Source: a virus
Reading direction: 5' to 3' (one strand)
Virus record (IMG/VR): IMGVR_UViG_3300032268_000842
Coordinates: 1 to 21,734 of that record
Length of the DNA: 21,734 bases
This document shows, one piece after another, positions 6,542-14,944 of the stretch (position 1 is its first letter; each line of letters opens with the position of its first letter). Made by a program: the position numbers and the translations under genes. The notes beneath the pieces are model-generated. The model was not told where the DNA came from, searched no databases, and was given only the letters and a program-made list of their open reading frames with translations.

Positions 6542-7293
6542 ACGATTACCAAATTTTTATTAATTTTTTTAATAAAATCATATTCTTCAAGTGGATTGAG
6601 TAGTTCTAAACTCCAATCCACTTTTTTTATTTCCTTTTCTAACCAAGACATATCAAAATCAAACACATCCAATATTGCTGATGTTAATGTCATATCAATA
6701 TAAGTTGATGTTGATGACCTTGCGGAAAAAACAGGTTCGCCATCTTCTGTCTTGTTTTTGGATATATTAAAAATAACGGTGTTTACCGGATAGTTTGTTG
6801 GAATACTATAAAAGATATGTTTACCGTAATAATAGTGTAATCTACCCTGTCCCAATGAATAACCATGAGGGAATTCCGAAACTGATACCATATCTTCATC
6901 GGTAATTTCGGTGATAATGTGATTATAATTATATGACGACTTCTTATTTTCATACAATTCAATTTGGGTGTAATGGTATGAACAATTAACAGAGTTGTGA
7001 TAAACAAATTCAAAATCATTTGGTATGTTCATTTTAATATCATACTCAATTAAATCTACGGTATGGGATAATTTAACTTTACCTAAATGGTCTTCGTATT
7101 TTTTTAAGAATTCATCTAATATTATTGTTAAATCAAGTACTTGATTATAACTTGTCTTTCCTTTTATTATGAAGAAATTCTTACAATCTACCACTTTAAT
7201 AATTGTCTCTTCGTTATGTGGTATTTTAGATATTATAAAATCTGCAAATAAATTAGTAATTAATATTCGACTACCTGTATTTTTTAAAACCAT
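6538..7293 (-). CDS. Hypothetical protein, convergent to glutaredoxin
   Basis: A 251-residue minus-strand protein not recognised. It looks like a soluble alpha/beta protein, rich in Tyr, Asn and Ile, with many beta-prone stretches; no membrane segment, P-loop or metal motif is seen. A distinctive segment reads GYSLGQGRLHYYYGKHIFY, followed by the segment DGEPVFSARSSTSTYIDMTL. Its stop (TAG, 6538-6540) shares bases with the glutaredoxin stop (TAA, 6539-6541), so the two transcription units collide without a visible terminator. Upstream, a minus-strand TATAAT at 7327-7332 is a possible -10. It lies alone between the redox genes and the fibre operon, a typical position for a moron-like gene. Confidence 0.65.
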   Translation of the reverse strand: MVLKNTGSRILITNLFADFIISKIPHNEETIIKVVDCKNFFIIKGKTSYNQVLDLTIILDEFLKKYEDHLGKVKLSHTVDLIEYDIKMNIPNDFEFVYHNSVNCSYHYTQIELYENKKSSYNYNHIITEITDEDMVSVSEFPHGYSLGQGRLHYYYGKHIFYSIPTNYPVNTVIFNISKNKTEDGEPVFSARSSTSTYIDMTLTSAILDVFDFDMSWLEKEIKKVDWSLELLNPLEEYDFIKKINKNLVIV

Positions 7294-7366
7294 ACTAAAT
7301 TATGATAAGTGTTTAATGTTTCGGAAATTATAGTAAAATTAAAAAACAAAACGAATAGTTATTAAA

Positions 7367-7396
7367 TTGAAATAACGACATTCCTTCGTATTTATA
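7367..7396 (+). promoter_or_regulatory. Putative promoter of the fibre operon: TTGAAA / TATTTATA
   Basis: TTGAAA (7367-7372), a 16-base spacer, then TATTTATA (7389-7396), 22 bases before the ATG at 7419. The -35 matches TTGACA at 5 of 6; the -10 is weak by sigma70 standards but matches the recurring TATTTATA box. This is the only gap ahead of three co-directional fibre genes, so a promoter is expected here. Confidence 0.45.
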
Positions 7397-7418
7397 AGTT
7401 AATAGAAACAAAGTTTTA

Positions 7419-9695
7419 ATGGCTAAAAATATATTAATAGTACCGAGTAATTTAATTGCCCCTCAACCGGACAATATACCTTATATTGATTTTGAGAATA
7501 CAGGTTTAATTAAACTTAATGTTCGTGGTAATGGTGATATTGTATTTAGCAGTGCAACACAATCTGAAGTACTTTTTATTAATGACAAACAAGTTAAAGT
7601 TGGGAATAACCTTAATGTAAGAGATTATTTCGCGGTTAACGGTACTCAGGTGATAAATGGTACAGGAGATTGGATTGGTCCCACAACTAATATTGCAGGT
7701 GCTCAAGGTGCTACAGGTAATACAGGTGCACAAGGTAATGGAGGTGATACAGGTAATGTAGGTGCTCAAGGAGATGCAAGCGTAGTCTCAGGTGCTCAAG
7801 GTGCTCAAGGTGCTCAAGGTCCTCAAGGGCCAATTGGTAATATTGGAATTTCAGGGGTAACAGGGAATATTGGAGCGACAGGTTTTGTTGGTAATCAAGG
7901 TCTTCAAGGTGCGAATGGAAATGCAGGTGCTCAAGGTTCTCAAGGTGCTCAAGGTCCTCAAGGTCCTCAAGGTGTTCAGGGAATTAGTGGACAAACAGGA
8001 AATATAGGAATAAGCGGTTCAACAGGGTCAACAGGTAGTGTTGGTCCGAAAGGTGATAATGGGGGTGTTGGTTTACCGGGATTTATTGGTTTTCCGGGGC
8101 CTCAAGGTTCACAAGGGGTTCAAGGTGCAACCGGTCCTACGGGTAATACCGGAGCACAAGGGCCTAAAGGACCTACGGGTGACACCGGAGCAACGGGACC
8201 TCAAGGTAATCTTGGACCACAAGGTTCTCAAGGATTTGAGGGAGGGACTGGATTTACAGGACCTCAAGGTAATCTTGGACCACAAGGAGATGTTGGAGTT
8301 ATTGGGGCAAATGGTCCTAAAGGACTTCAAGGTGCACAAGGACCACAAGGTGCTCAAGGTTTTCCGGGTCCACAAGGAGATTTGGGGGCAACAGGTAATC
8401 TTGGACCAACCGGAGGTGTGGGAACAACGGGTCCTACCGGAAATCCTGGTGCTACAGGTCATACAGGAGCTCAAGGACCTAAAGGAGTTCAAGGTGACAC
8501 AGGTCCTACGGGTAATACCGGAGCACAAGGAAGTAGAGGACCACAAGGTACACAAGGTCCACAAGGGTTTCAAGGTCCTACGGGTAATACCGGTGCTCAA
8601 GGACCAAAAGGGGCTCAAGGACCTACAGGATTTGATTCTGCACCAGGAACTCAAGGTCCACAAGGTTCTCAAGGACCTAAAGGATTTACAGGACTTGCCG
8701 GTCCTACAGGTAATACAGGTGCCCAAGGTCCTTTAGGGTCCCAAGGTCCTAAAGGACCACAAGGACCACAAGGAGTTCAAGGTGCTCAAGGACCTAAAGG
8801 ATTTACCGGGTTTGTAGGTCCTCAAGGACCGCAAGGTCAATCACCCGGACCACAAGGAGGTCCTGGTCCACAAGGTTCTCAAGGTTCTCAAGGGGCTCAA
8901 GGATTCCAAGGACCTACAGGTTCTCAAGGACCTACAGGTTCTCAAGGTCGAGGTTCTCAAGGTGCTCCAGGATTTTCAGGTGCACAAGCTGGAACAGGTT
9001 CTCAAGGTGCAACAGGTGTTAAAGGTCCTACAGGTGCTCAAGGAGCTGTGGGGGCTCAAGGTTCTCAAGGTGCATCAGGACCTGCATCAACTACTTGTGC
9101 GTCGGCAACGTCAACTTTTTATGGTGGTGGAAAATTTTGTTGTGATTCAGTTAAAGGGTTTAGTAGAACTTTTTGGCAACAGACCTCCGGAAGTTGTAGC
9201 GGGAATGGATATCGATATAGAACAGAAGCGAATTGTCTAAGTTGTTCTTGTGATTGGAATTCTTATGGTAATTTTTATAAAGTTGGTCTTATAGCTTGTA
9301 ATGAAACAGACGCTACTTGTGGTAATGATACTTATGTTTACAGTTGTAATGTTTATATTTATTCTGACGTTAGATTAAAAGACGGTATAGAAACACTTGA
9401 AGGAGCGTTAGAAACCATTATGAAAATTAATGCGGTTGAATATGATTGGAATAAAAATTTAAATCCTAATATGTATGAATTTTTCTCAAAACAAGATAAA
9501 TTACATACAATTGGTTTGATAGCACAAAATGTTAGATTATATTATCCTGAGGTGGTTAAAATGAACGATGACGGATATTATTCAATTGATTATTATAAAT
9601 TAAATTCGGTTTTAGTTGAAGGGATAAAAGATTTACAATATGAGATAGAGGATATGGATAAAGAATTGGATAAAATTGAATTAATACTTAGTTAA
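7419..9695 (+). CDS. Collagen-like tail/virion fibre 1 with Cys-rich domain and S74 chaperone
   Basis: 758 residues in four parts. Residues 1-93 are a beta-rich N-terminal domain ending [15 protein letters not shown], shared in outline with fibres 2 and 3 and probably the virion attachment. Residues 94-556 are Gly-X-Y triplets (mostly [12 protein letters not shown]), expected to form a trimeric collagen-like stem. Residues 557-648 are Cys-rich (10 Cys, with Gly, Ser, Tyr), a likely receptor-binding tip found only in this fibre. Residues 649-758 are a peptidase S74 intramolecular chaperone starting SDVRLKDGI; the family's self-cleavage dyad is present as Ser649 and Lys654. The chaperone would help trimerise the fibre and then cut itself off. 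The gene ends by sharing one base (TAATG) with fibre 2. The exact virion location is not shown. Confidence 0.9.
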   Translation: MAKNILIVPSNLIAPQPDNIPYIDFENTGLIKLNVRGNGDIVFSSATQSEVLFINDKQVKVGNNLNVRDYFAVNGTQVINGTGDWIGPTTNIAGAQGATGNTGAQGNGGDTGNVGAQGDASVVSGAQGAQGAQGPQGPIGNIGISGVTGNIGATGFVGNQGLQGANGNAGAQGSQGAQGPQGPQGVQGISGQTGNIGISGSTGSTGSVGPKGDNGGVGLPGFIGFPGPQGSQGVQGATGPTGNTGAQGPKGPTGDTGATGPQGNLGPQGSQGFEGGTGFTGPQGNLGPQGDVGVIGANGPKGLQGAQGPQGAQGFPGPQGDLGATGNLGPTGGVGTTGPTGNPGATGHTGAQGPKGVQGDTGPTGNTGAQGSRGPQGTQGPQGFQGPTGNTGAQGPKGAQGPTGFDSAPGTQGPQGSQGPKGFTGLAGPTGNTGAQGPLGSQGPKGPQGPQGVQGAQGPKGFTGFVGPQGPQGQSPGPQGGPGPQGSQGSQGAQGFQGPTGSQGPTGSQGRGSQGAPGFSGAQAGTGSQGATGVKGPTGAQGAVGAQGSQGASGPASTTCASATSTFYGGGKFCCDSVKGFSRTFWQQTSGSCSGNGYRYRTEANCLSCSCDWNSYGNFYKVGLIACNETDATCGNDTYVYSCNVYIYSDVRLKDGIETLEGALETIMKINAVEYDWNKNLNPNMYEFFSKQDKLHTIGLIAQNVRLYYPEVVKMNDDGYYSIDYYKLNSVLVEGIKDLQYEIEDMDKELDKIELILS
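7698..9086 (+). repeat. Collagen Gly-X-Y repeat of fibre 1
   Basis: About 150 in-frame nine-base units, GGN-NNN-NNN, most often GGTGCTCAA, GGTCCTCAA or GGTTCTCAA. A few interruptions occur, such as DASVVSG, GFDSAPG and GQSPGPQ. Gln dominates the Y position where animal collagens have hydroxyproline. The DNA repetition makes slippage and recombination with the two downstream arrays likely. Confidence 0.93.
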
Positions 9696-11737
9696 TGGCG
9701 AATATTATTATTTACCCTCAGGGTAACGTTGGTAACACTGACCCACATATGGTTTTTGACGATGGGTCATCTAAGTTGCAATTTAATGTTAAAAATGGTT
9801 TCTTATCGTTATCTTCTTCAACAATTAGTGATGGAGTTAATATAGGTCCTCAAAATGTTACTGTGTCGGGTGCGACAATAACCGGAGGGGTTAGTTCTTA
9901 TTTAGTTGTTGGTGGTGTTCAAATGATAAATAGTTCAGCCGTATGGGTCGGACCTCTTGAACCGTTAATTGGGTTTCAAGGTGCTCAAGGTGCACAAGGT
10001 ACTCAAGGAAATACCGGTGCTCAAGGTGCTCAAGGTGCTCAAGGACCGGTTGGTTCTCAAGGTTTTCAAGGTTTTATTGGGTTTACGGGATTTACGGGAC
10101 CTCAAGGACCTCAAGGTTCCCAAGGTGCTCAAGGTGCTCAAGGTGCTCAAGGAGCCCAAGGAGATACGGGGCCTCAAGGGTCTCAAGGATTCCAAGGTTC
10201 CCAAGGAGGCACAGGTTCTATTGGTTTTTCAGGATTTACAGGTGTTCAAGGTTCCCAAGGTGCTCAAGGACCTCAAGGTGCTCAAGGTGCCCAAGGACCT
10301 ACAGGAGCACAAGGTAATATAGGGTTTCAAGGAGCCCAAGGGCCTCAAGGTTCCCAAGGTTTCCAAGGACCTCAAGGATTTACAGGACCACAAGGTTCTC
10401 AAGGTTCTCAAGGGGCTCAAGGTGCGAATGCCGGGGCAACCGGAAACCAAGGTGCTCAAGGTTCTCAAGGTTCTCAAGGGGCACAAGGGGTAACACAAGG
10501 TGCTCAAGGTCCTCAAGGTGCTCAAGGTGTTCAAGGTTCTCAAGGTGCTCAAAGTGTAGTTCAAGGTTCTCAAGGTTCTCAAGGATTCCAAGGACCTCAA
10601 GGACCTCAAGGTGCTAATAGTAGCGTTCAAGGTGTTCAAGGTCCTCAAGGTATTCAAGGTGCTCAAGGTTCTCAAGGTGCTCAAGGTGCGAATACAGGTG
10701 CTCAAGGTGCTCCAGGATTTCAAGGACCACAAGGTTCTCAAGGTGCTCAAGGAGTAAATGCTGGAGCCCCCGGAAACCAAGGTGCTCAAGGTACTCAAGG
10801 TGCTCAAGGTGATACGGGGTCTAATTCTGTGGTTACAGGTAACGTAGGACCTCAAGGACTTCAAGGTTCTCAAGGTGCACAAGGATTAAATACAGGTGCA
10901 CCGGGGTTTACAGGACCTCAAGGTCCACAAGGTTCTCAGGGGCCTGCTAGTCTTGTTAGTGGTGCTACAGGACCCCAAGGACCTCAAGGTGCTCAAGGTG
11001 CTCAAGGTGCTCAAGGATTAAATGCTGGTGCACCGGGGTTTACCGGAAATCCAGGAGTACCGGGTCCTCAGGGACCTTCAGTTGCTCCCGGTGCTCAAGG
11101 GCCTCAAGGTTTTCAAGGACCTACAGGTTTTACCGGTTTTCCGGGACCTTCAGGTGCGACGGGGCCTCAAGGTCCTAAAGGTGCTCAAGGTACGAGGGGA
11201 CCTCAAGGTACTACGGGTTTTCAAGGTGTTCAAGGAGCTCAAGGATTTAATGCAGGACCTCAAGGAGCTCAAGGTTTCCAAGGTGGTAGTGGTTTTCCGG
11301 GACCTACAGGTGCTCAAGGTGCACCGAGTTCGGTAACGGGTGCACAAGGTGCGCAAGGTTCTCAAGGTCCAACAGGTGCCCAAGGACCTCCATCAGACAA
11401 AAGATTAAAAGATAATATAACACCAATAGAAAATGTTTTAGAAAAAACTGAAAAAATTCATGGTGTTATGTTTGAATGGGATAGAGAACATACTAAAATT
11501 AAAGATAATAAGTCAATTGTATTTCAAGAAGCTTTCTCAGGAGATTCAATTGGGTTTATTGCACAAGATTTAGAAGAGGTTATTCCTGAAATGGTATTTA
11601 CTGATGATGAAGGTTGGAAAAGTGTTAATTACGGTCAAATGGTTAGTTTGGGTATTGGAGGAATTCAAGAACAAAAGAGAAGAGTCGACTCAATATATGA
11701 AAGAATAAATAAATTAAAACAAATTACAGGTGTCTGA
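9695..11737 (+). CDS. Collagen-like fibre 2 with S74 chaperone
   Basis: 680 residues. The N-terminal 92 residues (NIIIYPQG ... [14 protein letters not shown]) match the pattern of fibre 1 and are probably the attachment domain. Residues 93-566 are Gly-X-Y triplets, unbroken for about the first 100 residues and then interrupted roughly every 19-25 residues. The S74 chaperone begins directly after the stem at SDKRLKDNI, with catalytic Ser567 and Lys572. It includes [13 protein letters not shown] and a C-terminal helix ([14 protein letters not shown]) of coiled-coil character. No tip domain lies between stem and chaperone, so after cleavage the mature fibre would end in collagen sequence. The ATG overlaps the fibre 1 stop (TAATG), and its own 3' end overlaps the GTG start of fibre 3 by 8 bases. 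Family call firm; location in the particle inferred. Confidence 0.9.
   Translation: MANIIIYPQGNVGNTDPHMVFDDGSSKLQFNVKNGFLSLSSSTISDGVNIGPQNVTVSGATITGGVSSYLVVGGVQMINSSAVWVGPLEPLIGFQGAQGAQGTQGNTGAQGAQGAQGPVGSQGFQGFIGFTGFTGPQGPQGSQGAQGAQGAQGAQGDTGPQGSQGFQGSQGGTGSIGFSGFTGVQGSQGAQGPQGAQGAQGPTGAQGNIGFQGAQGPQGSQGFQGPQGFTGPQGSQGSQGAQGANAGATGNQGAQGSQGSQGAQGVTQGAQGPQGAQGVQGSQGAQSVVQGSQGSQGFQGPQGPQGANSSVQGVQGPQGIQGAQGSQGAQGANTGAQGAPGFQGPQGSQGAQGVNAGAPGNQGAQGTQGAQGDTGSNSVVTGNVGPQGLQGSQGAQGLNTGAPGFTGPQGPQGSQGPASLVSGATGPQGPQGAQGAQGAQGLNAGAPGFTGNPGVPGPQGPSVAPGAQGPQGFQGPTGFTGFPGPSGATGPQGPKGAQGTRGPQGTTGFQGVQGAQGFNAGPQGAQGFQGGSGFPGPTGAQGAPSSVTGAQGAQGSQGPTGAQGPPSDKRLKDNITPIENVLEKTEKIHGVMFEWDREHTKIKDNKSIVFQEAFSGDSIGFIAQDLEEVIPEMVFTDDEGWKSVNYGQMVSLGIGGIQEQKRRVDSIYERINKLKQITGV
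9971..11392 (+). repeat. Collagen Gly-X-Y repeat of fibre 2, regularly interrupted
   Basis: Nine-base in-frame repeats as in fibre 1, with even more GAQ and GSQ triplets. About a dozen interruptions fall between 10425 and 11345, of two kinds: one extra residue after an N-containing triplet ([24 protein letters not shown]) and four-residue S-x-V-x breaks (SVVQG, SSVQG, SLVSG, SSVTG). Confidence 0.92.
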
Positions 11738-13703
11738 GAATATTATAATAACCCCGGGGGATGGTAGAATTGATTTTAATAGTTCACTTGGTACTGATAC
11801 TATTTTTGTTATAGAATCTGGTTCGTTAAAATTTAAACGAAGTACTACCACAATTTTTACTATTGATAATACTTATCCTAACTTTAGAGTGAGTACCAAT
11901 GACGGATTATATGTTATTAATACCTTTATTAATAATTATGGTTCTTTAATTAATTCTACAGGATGGTTAGGAAATAGACAGCCAACAGGTGCTCAAGGAA
12001 CTAAAGGTTCAACAGGTTCGATAGGTTCACAAGGTACTCAAGGTAGTGCTGGTGCTCAAGGTACGAAAGGACCACAAGGACCACAAGGACCACAAGGACC
12101 ACAAGGACCTGCGGGTCTACAAGGTTCTCAAGGTGCTCAAGGTTCTCAAGGTGTTCAAGGTCCAAAAGGTTCCCAAGGTCCGCAAGGATTTGAAGGTGCT
12201 CAAGGGGCTAAAGGTGAGGGAGGGGCACAAGGAGCTCAAGGGCCTCAAGGTCCAAAAGGACCACAAGGTTCTCAAGGTCAACAAGGAGCTCAAGGGGTCC
12301 AAGGTGGTCAAGGTGGTCAAGGTGCTCAAGGACCTCAAGGTTCTCAAGGTGTTACTCCTGGCTCTATAGGTTCTCAGGGACCTAAAGGTCCTCAAGGAGA
12401 CCAAGGTGTAATTGGTACAACAGGACCAACAGGAGGTCAAGGCTCTCAAGGTTCTCAAGGTTCACAAGGTTCTACCGGACCTATAGGGTTAAATGGAGGA
12501 ACCGGTTTACAAGGAGCAACAGGTAATGTTGGTCCAAAAGGTCCAACAGGGCCAACGGGTGGTCAAGGATTAACAGGTACTCAAGGTCCACAAGGACCGG
12601 CTGGTTCTCAAGGTTCTCAAGGGGATAATGGTGCCACGGGATTTAAGGGAGTTCAAGGTCCGAAAGGGTCAACAGGTCCTGCAGGTGGACAAGGGTCTCA
12701 GGGTGCTCAGGGTGCTCAGGGGGTTCAAGGTTCGACAGGGCCAGCGGGTGGACAAGGTAATCAAGGTTCCCAAGGCTCACAAGGAGTTACAGGTCCTAAA
12801 GGTTCTCAAGGCCCCGTAGGTGCCCAAGGTTTCCAAGGTTTTACAGGACCTACAGGGTTTGTTGGGACAACAGGAGGACAAGGTTCTCAAGGTGCTCAAG
12901 GTGTTCAAGGGTCGCCAGGTGATGGTGCTGGACCAGGACCTCAAGGTTCACAAGGTGCAACAGGAGCACAAGGTCCTAATGCATCACAAGGTGCTCAAGG
13001 AGGACAAGGTTCTCAAGGACCACAAGGACCTCAAGGAGTTCAAGGTCCGGTAGGATTTTTAGGTGCTCAACCTGAGGGAGCTCAAGGTCCTCAAGGTACA
13101 CAAGGTCCTCAAGGATTTCAAGGTACAACAGGTTTCCAAGGACCTCCAAGTGCAGTACAAGGTGCTCAAGGTGCTTCGAGTGTAATACCGGGTGCACTTG
13201 GACCTCAAGGTGCTCAAGGTTCTCAAGGAGCGTCTGGTGGTCAAGGTTCTCAAGGTACTCAAGGAACTACTATTGGTGCAGGACCTCAAGGTTCTCAAGG
13301 TTCTCAAGGAGGGCAAGGTTCTCAAGGTTTAACAGGTAGTGCAGGTGCTCAAGGTGCTCAAGGGGCAACTCCATCCGATAGTAGAATGAAAAAAAATATT
13401 AGACCAATTGAAGATTCTTTAAATAAAGTTATGAAGATGAGAGGAGTTTCATTTATTTGGAATAAAGATGGACTGTTACCTAATTATGGTAAAGATATTG
13501 GTTTCATTGCTCAAGAAGTTGCCCACGTATTACCTGAATTGGTATTTAAGAGTGAAAAAGAAAACTCTCACTTTCAGGTTAAATATAATGATGTAATCGC
13601 TCTTTGTTTGGAGGCGATTAAAGAACAATCAAGGTTGATTGATTTGAAAGAAGAAAGATTAGAAAAATTAGAAAATAAAGCAAAAGAAAAGGGACTTGTT
13701 TAA
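11730..13703 (+). CDS. Collagen-like fibre 3 with S74 chaperone
   Basis: 657 residues, GTG start. The GTG at 11730 lies 8 bases inside the end of fibre 2, giving [10 protein letters not shown], which aligns with [10 protein letters not shown] and [10 protein letters not shown] of the sister fibres and supports this start. Residues 1-86 are the shared N-terminal domain ([12 protein letters not shown] at 71-82), 87-547 the Gly-X-Y stem with a few breaks ([23 protein letters not shown]), and 549-657 the S74 chaperone beginning SDSRMKKNI. Ser549 and Lys554 keep the self-cleavage pair. [16 protein letters not shown] follows, then a charged helix at the C-terminus ([19 protein letters not shown]) likely to be a coiled coil. 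As in fibre 2, no tip domain precedes the chaperone. The stop codon lies in the loop of the bidirectional terminator. It is last in the operon. Confidence 0.9.
   Translation: MSENIIITPGDGRIDFNSSLGTDTIFVIESGSLKFKRSTTTIFTIDNTYPNFRVSTNDGLYVINTFINNYGSLINSTGWLGNRQPTGAQGTKGSTGSIGSQGTQGSAGAQGTKGPQGPQGPQGPQGPAGLQGSQGAQGSQGVQGPKGSQGPQGFEGAQGAKGEGGAQGAQGPQGPKGPQGSQGQQGAQGVQGGQGGQGAQGPQGSQGVTPGSIGSQGPKGPQGDQGVIGTTGPTGGQGSQGSQGSQGSTGPIGLNGGTGLQGATGNVGPKGPTGPTGGQGLTGTQGPQGPAGSQGSQGDNGATGFKGVQGPKGSTGPAGGQGSQGAQGAQGVQGSTGPAGGQGNQGSQGSQGVTGPKGSQGPVGAQGFQGFTGPTGFVGTTGGQGSQGAQGVQGSPGDGAGPGPQGSQGATGAQGPNASQGAQGGQGSQGPQGPQGVQGPVGFLGAQPEGAQGPQGTQGPQGFQGTTGFQGPPSAVQGAQGASSVIPGALGPQGAQGSQGASGGQGSQGTQGTTIGAGPQGSQGSQGGQGSQGLTGSAGAQGAQGATPSDSRMKKNIRPIEDSLNKVMKMRGVSFIWNKDGLLPNYGKDIGFIAQEVAHVLPELVFKSEKENSHFQVKYNDVIALCLEAIKEQSRLIDLKEERLEKLENKAKEKGLV
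11988..13370 (+). repeat. Collagen Gly-X-Y repeat of fibre 3
   Basis: About 150 triplets with more Gly in the second position (GGQ) and more Lys (GPK, GFK) than fibres 1 and 2. Interruptions include VTPG, GAGPG, NASQ, PEGAQ, SAVQG and SSVIPG. The frame is maintained across the whole array. Confidence 0.92.
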
Positions 13704-13713
13704 GGTCCCTTTT
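13687..13713. terminator. Bidirectional terminator between fibre 3 and the convergent gene
   Basis: AAAAGGGAC (13687-13695) pairs perfectly with GTCCCTTTT (13705-13713) around a 9-base loop that holds the fibre 3 stop codon. On the plus strand an 8-T run follows; on the minus strand the stem is followed by TTTTCTTTT. It serves both convergent units (ends 13703 and 13716). Confidence 0.88.
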
Positions 13714-13715
13714 TT

Positions 13716-14699
13716 TTATATGTAATCACCAAATATTTCGTTGATGTTCTTGTCTATTTCGCTTGAATCCGGATAATCAGGTGACCAAACACTAAGACAC
13801 TCACCATTTTCTTCAACGATGTTAATAAAATTTCCAAAGTATTCTAAAGTTTGACTAGTTCCTTTATTATTATAAAGATAATCTCTGATTGGTTCGTAGA
13901 AATCTCTAATTGGCATTTCAAGTACTTCAATTTGAGTTTCTTTTTTGTATGGGTGTGGTTTATAAACGTATTTTCGTTTCTCAACGTCAAACATATCATC
14001 AAGTTTACCCCACACTTCTCTAAACACTGCGGTCTCATATGCGGAGTTATATGCGTTAGAGTGGATTGAGTTTAATTCACTATCCAATTCACTTAAGTCA
14101 CGGTCTAATAGATAAATCATTGTTTCTGAATCTTTAACGACAGATTGTACATTTTTTTCATTTATCGTTACAAACTCACTATTTTGAACATTTGCGATGT
14201 CTTCAAGTAATTCAGTTTCCGGTTCTATTTGAATACCCTCTAAATTTTTTACAATATAATTGTATAAATGTTTTAAGTTTTCTTCGTCAAGTTCTTCGAT
14301 AACGTCTCTGTAAACATCATCGGTTGTGTCCCAATATCTATCCCAATCTGCTTCTCCCAAAAGAATTTCACGAATTGTATCTTGATTAATGTCATTTCTG
14401 TTTCCGTCACAAAAAAGTTTTGCCAAATCACTGGCATCGTTTAATTGTAAAACAGGGTCTTTACCCTCTTCAAATTTAACATCACTAATTTGTTTTTTAA
14501 CTTCCTCTCTAAATTTCTCAGTATTAGTTTCTGATAAATAAAGAAGGTAATCATTTTCCATATAATTGTTTTCCAAATCAAGGTCATCAATACGACCTCT
14601 TTTCTCCATTATTTTGAAAAATGTTTCTGAATCGTTAAAATATTTGTTAACATCTAACTCAGTATCATTAAATAATTCTATTACTTCATCTATATCCAT
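13716..14699 (-). CDS. Acidic hypothetical protein
   Basis: A 327-residue, strongly acidic, mostly helical protein (many Asp, Glu, Asn, Tyr) not recognised. No membrane segment or catalytic motif is evident. One segment stands out as basic and less acidic than the rest: VEKRKYVYKPHPYKKE around residues 238-253. It is bracketed by terminators with the same 8-base stem (13687-13713 and 14716-14740) and has a TATTTATA box 3 bases before its ATG, so it looks like an independent transcription unit, as in moron genes. Its acidity recalls the C-terminal half of the protein at 15623 and DNA-mimic proteins, but neither relation is established. Confidence 0.65.
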   Translation of the reverse strand: MDIDEVIELFNDTELDVNKYFNDSETFFKIMEKRGRIDDLDLENNYMENDYLLYLSETNTEKFREEVKKQISDVKFEEGKDPVLQLNDASDLAKLFCDGNRNDINQDTIREILLGEADWDRYWDTTDDVYRDVIEELDEENLKHLYNYIVKNLEGIQIEPETELLEDIANVQNSEFVTINEKNVQSVVKDSETMIYLLDRDLSELDSELNSIHSNAYNSAYETAVFREVWGKLDDMFDVEKRKYVYKPHPYKKETQIEVLEMPIRDFYEPIRDYLYNNKGTSQTLEYFGNFINIVEENGECLSVWSPDYPDSSEIDKNINEIFGDYI

Positions 14700-14702
14700 A
14701 TG

Positions 14703-14710
14703 TATAAATA
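14703..14710 (-). promoter_or_regulatory. TATTTATA box just before the acidic gene
   Basis: On the minus strand TATTTATA ends only 3 bases before the ATG at 14699 and follows the terminator at 14716-14740. If it is a -10 element, the transcript would start at or inside the first codons. That is odd, so the box may have another role or the real start may differ. Confidence 0.3.
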
Positions 14711-14715
14711 TAAAA

Positions 14716-14740
14716 AAAGGGACAAATTTTATGTCCCTTT
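14716..14740 (-). terminator. Terminator after the small Cys protein gene
   Basis: AAAGGGAC (14716-14723) pairs with GTCCCTTT (14733-14740) around a 9-base loop. On the minus strand the stem is followed by TTTTATAT, ending the unit of the 53-aa gene (stop 14764). The stem is the same as that of the terminator at 13687-13713, though the loops differ. It may also act on plus-strand transcripts (TTTATTATTTTTT follows). Confidence 0.8.
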
Positions 14741-14763
14741 ATTATTTTTTAACTCCCTGAAGA

Positions 14764-14925
14764 TTAGTTCGATGTTTTATTCACGTTGTAATACTTCTCA
14801 ACAGTCTTCTTAATTGCTGCTTTTACACTTTCTGTTTGTTGTTGTTTTACAGCTTGTGATTGTTGAATTTGAACGGATTGTTGTTCAGGTGTTTGATTTT
14901 GCTTATTTTTGCATCCACACGACAT
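14764..14925 (-). CDS. Small Gln-rich protein with N-terminal CGC motif
   Basis: A 53-residue protein found by reading the minus strand by eye between the terminator and the endonuclease gene. It begins MSCGCKNKQNQ (Cys3, Cys5), continues with a Gln-rich middle (about 10 Gln in residues 15-30), and ends with a basic helix-like segment (VKAAIKKTVEKYYNVNK). It is not recognised. A correctly placed terminator follows the stop, which supports its being expressed. The two N-terminal cysteines could bind metal or form a disulfide; an N-terminal Cys at position 3 is not a lipobox, as there is no signal peptide. A 12-base A run lies 10-21 bases upstream of the ATG on the coding strand. Confidence 0.6.
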   Translation of the reverse strand: MSCGCKNKQNQTPEQQSVQIQQSQAVKQQQTESVKAAIKKTVEKYYNVNKTSN

Positions 14926-14944
14926 AGTAATTTGTTTTTTTTTT

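Noticed and set aside
8109-13325. Many long open frames on the minus strand and in other plus frames across the fibre genes
   Set aside because: They arise from the nine-base repeat, which repeats codons such as TLSTLRT or KVLKVHK in every frame. Their composition is low-complexity, and the real frame is fixed by the N-terminal domains and the S74 ends.
7698-13370. Dense short direct repeats that could suggest a CRISPR array or satellite
   Set aside because: The unit is nine bases, in frame, with no spacers of constant length; it encodes Gly-X-Y.
14566-14760. Plus-strand open frame of 64 codons over the acidic gene start
   Set aside because: It is antisense to a better-supported gene and runs through its terminator; low-complexity Ser/Asn composition.
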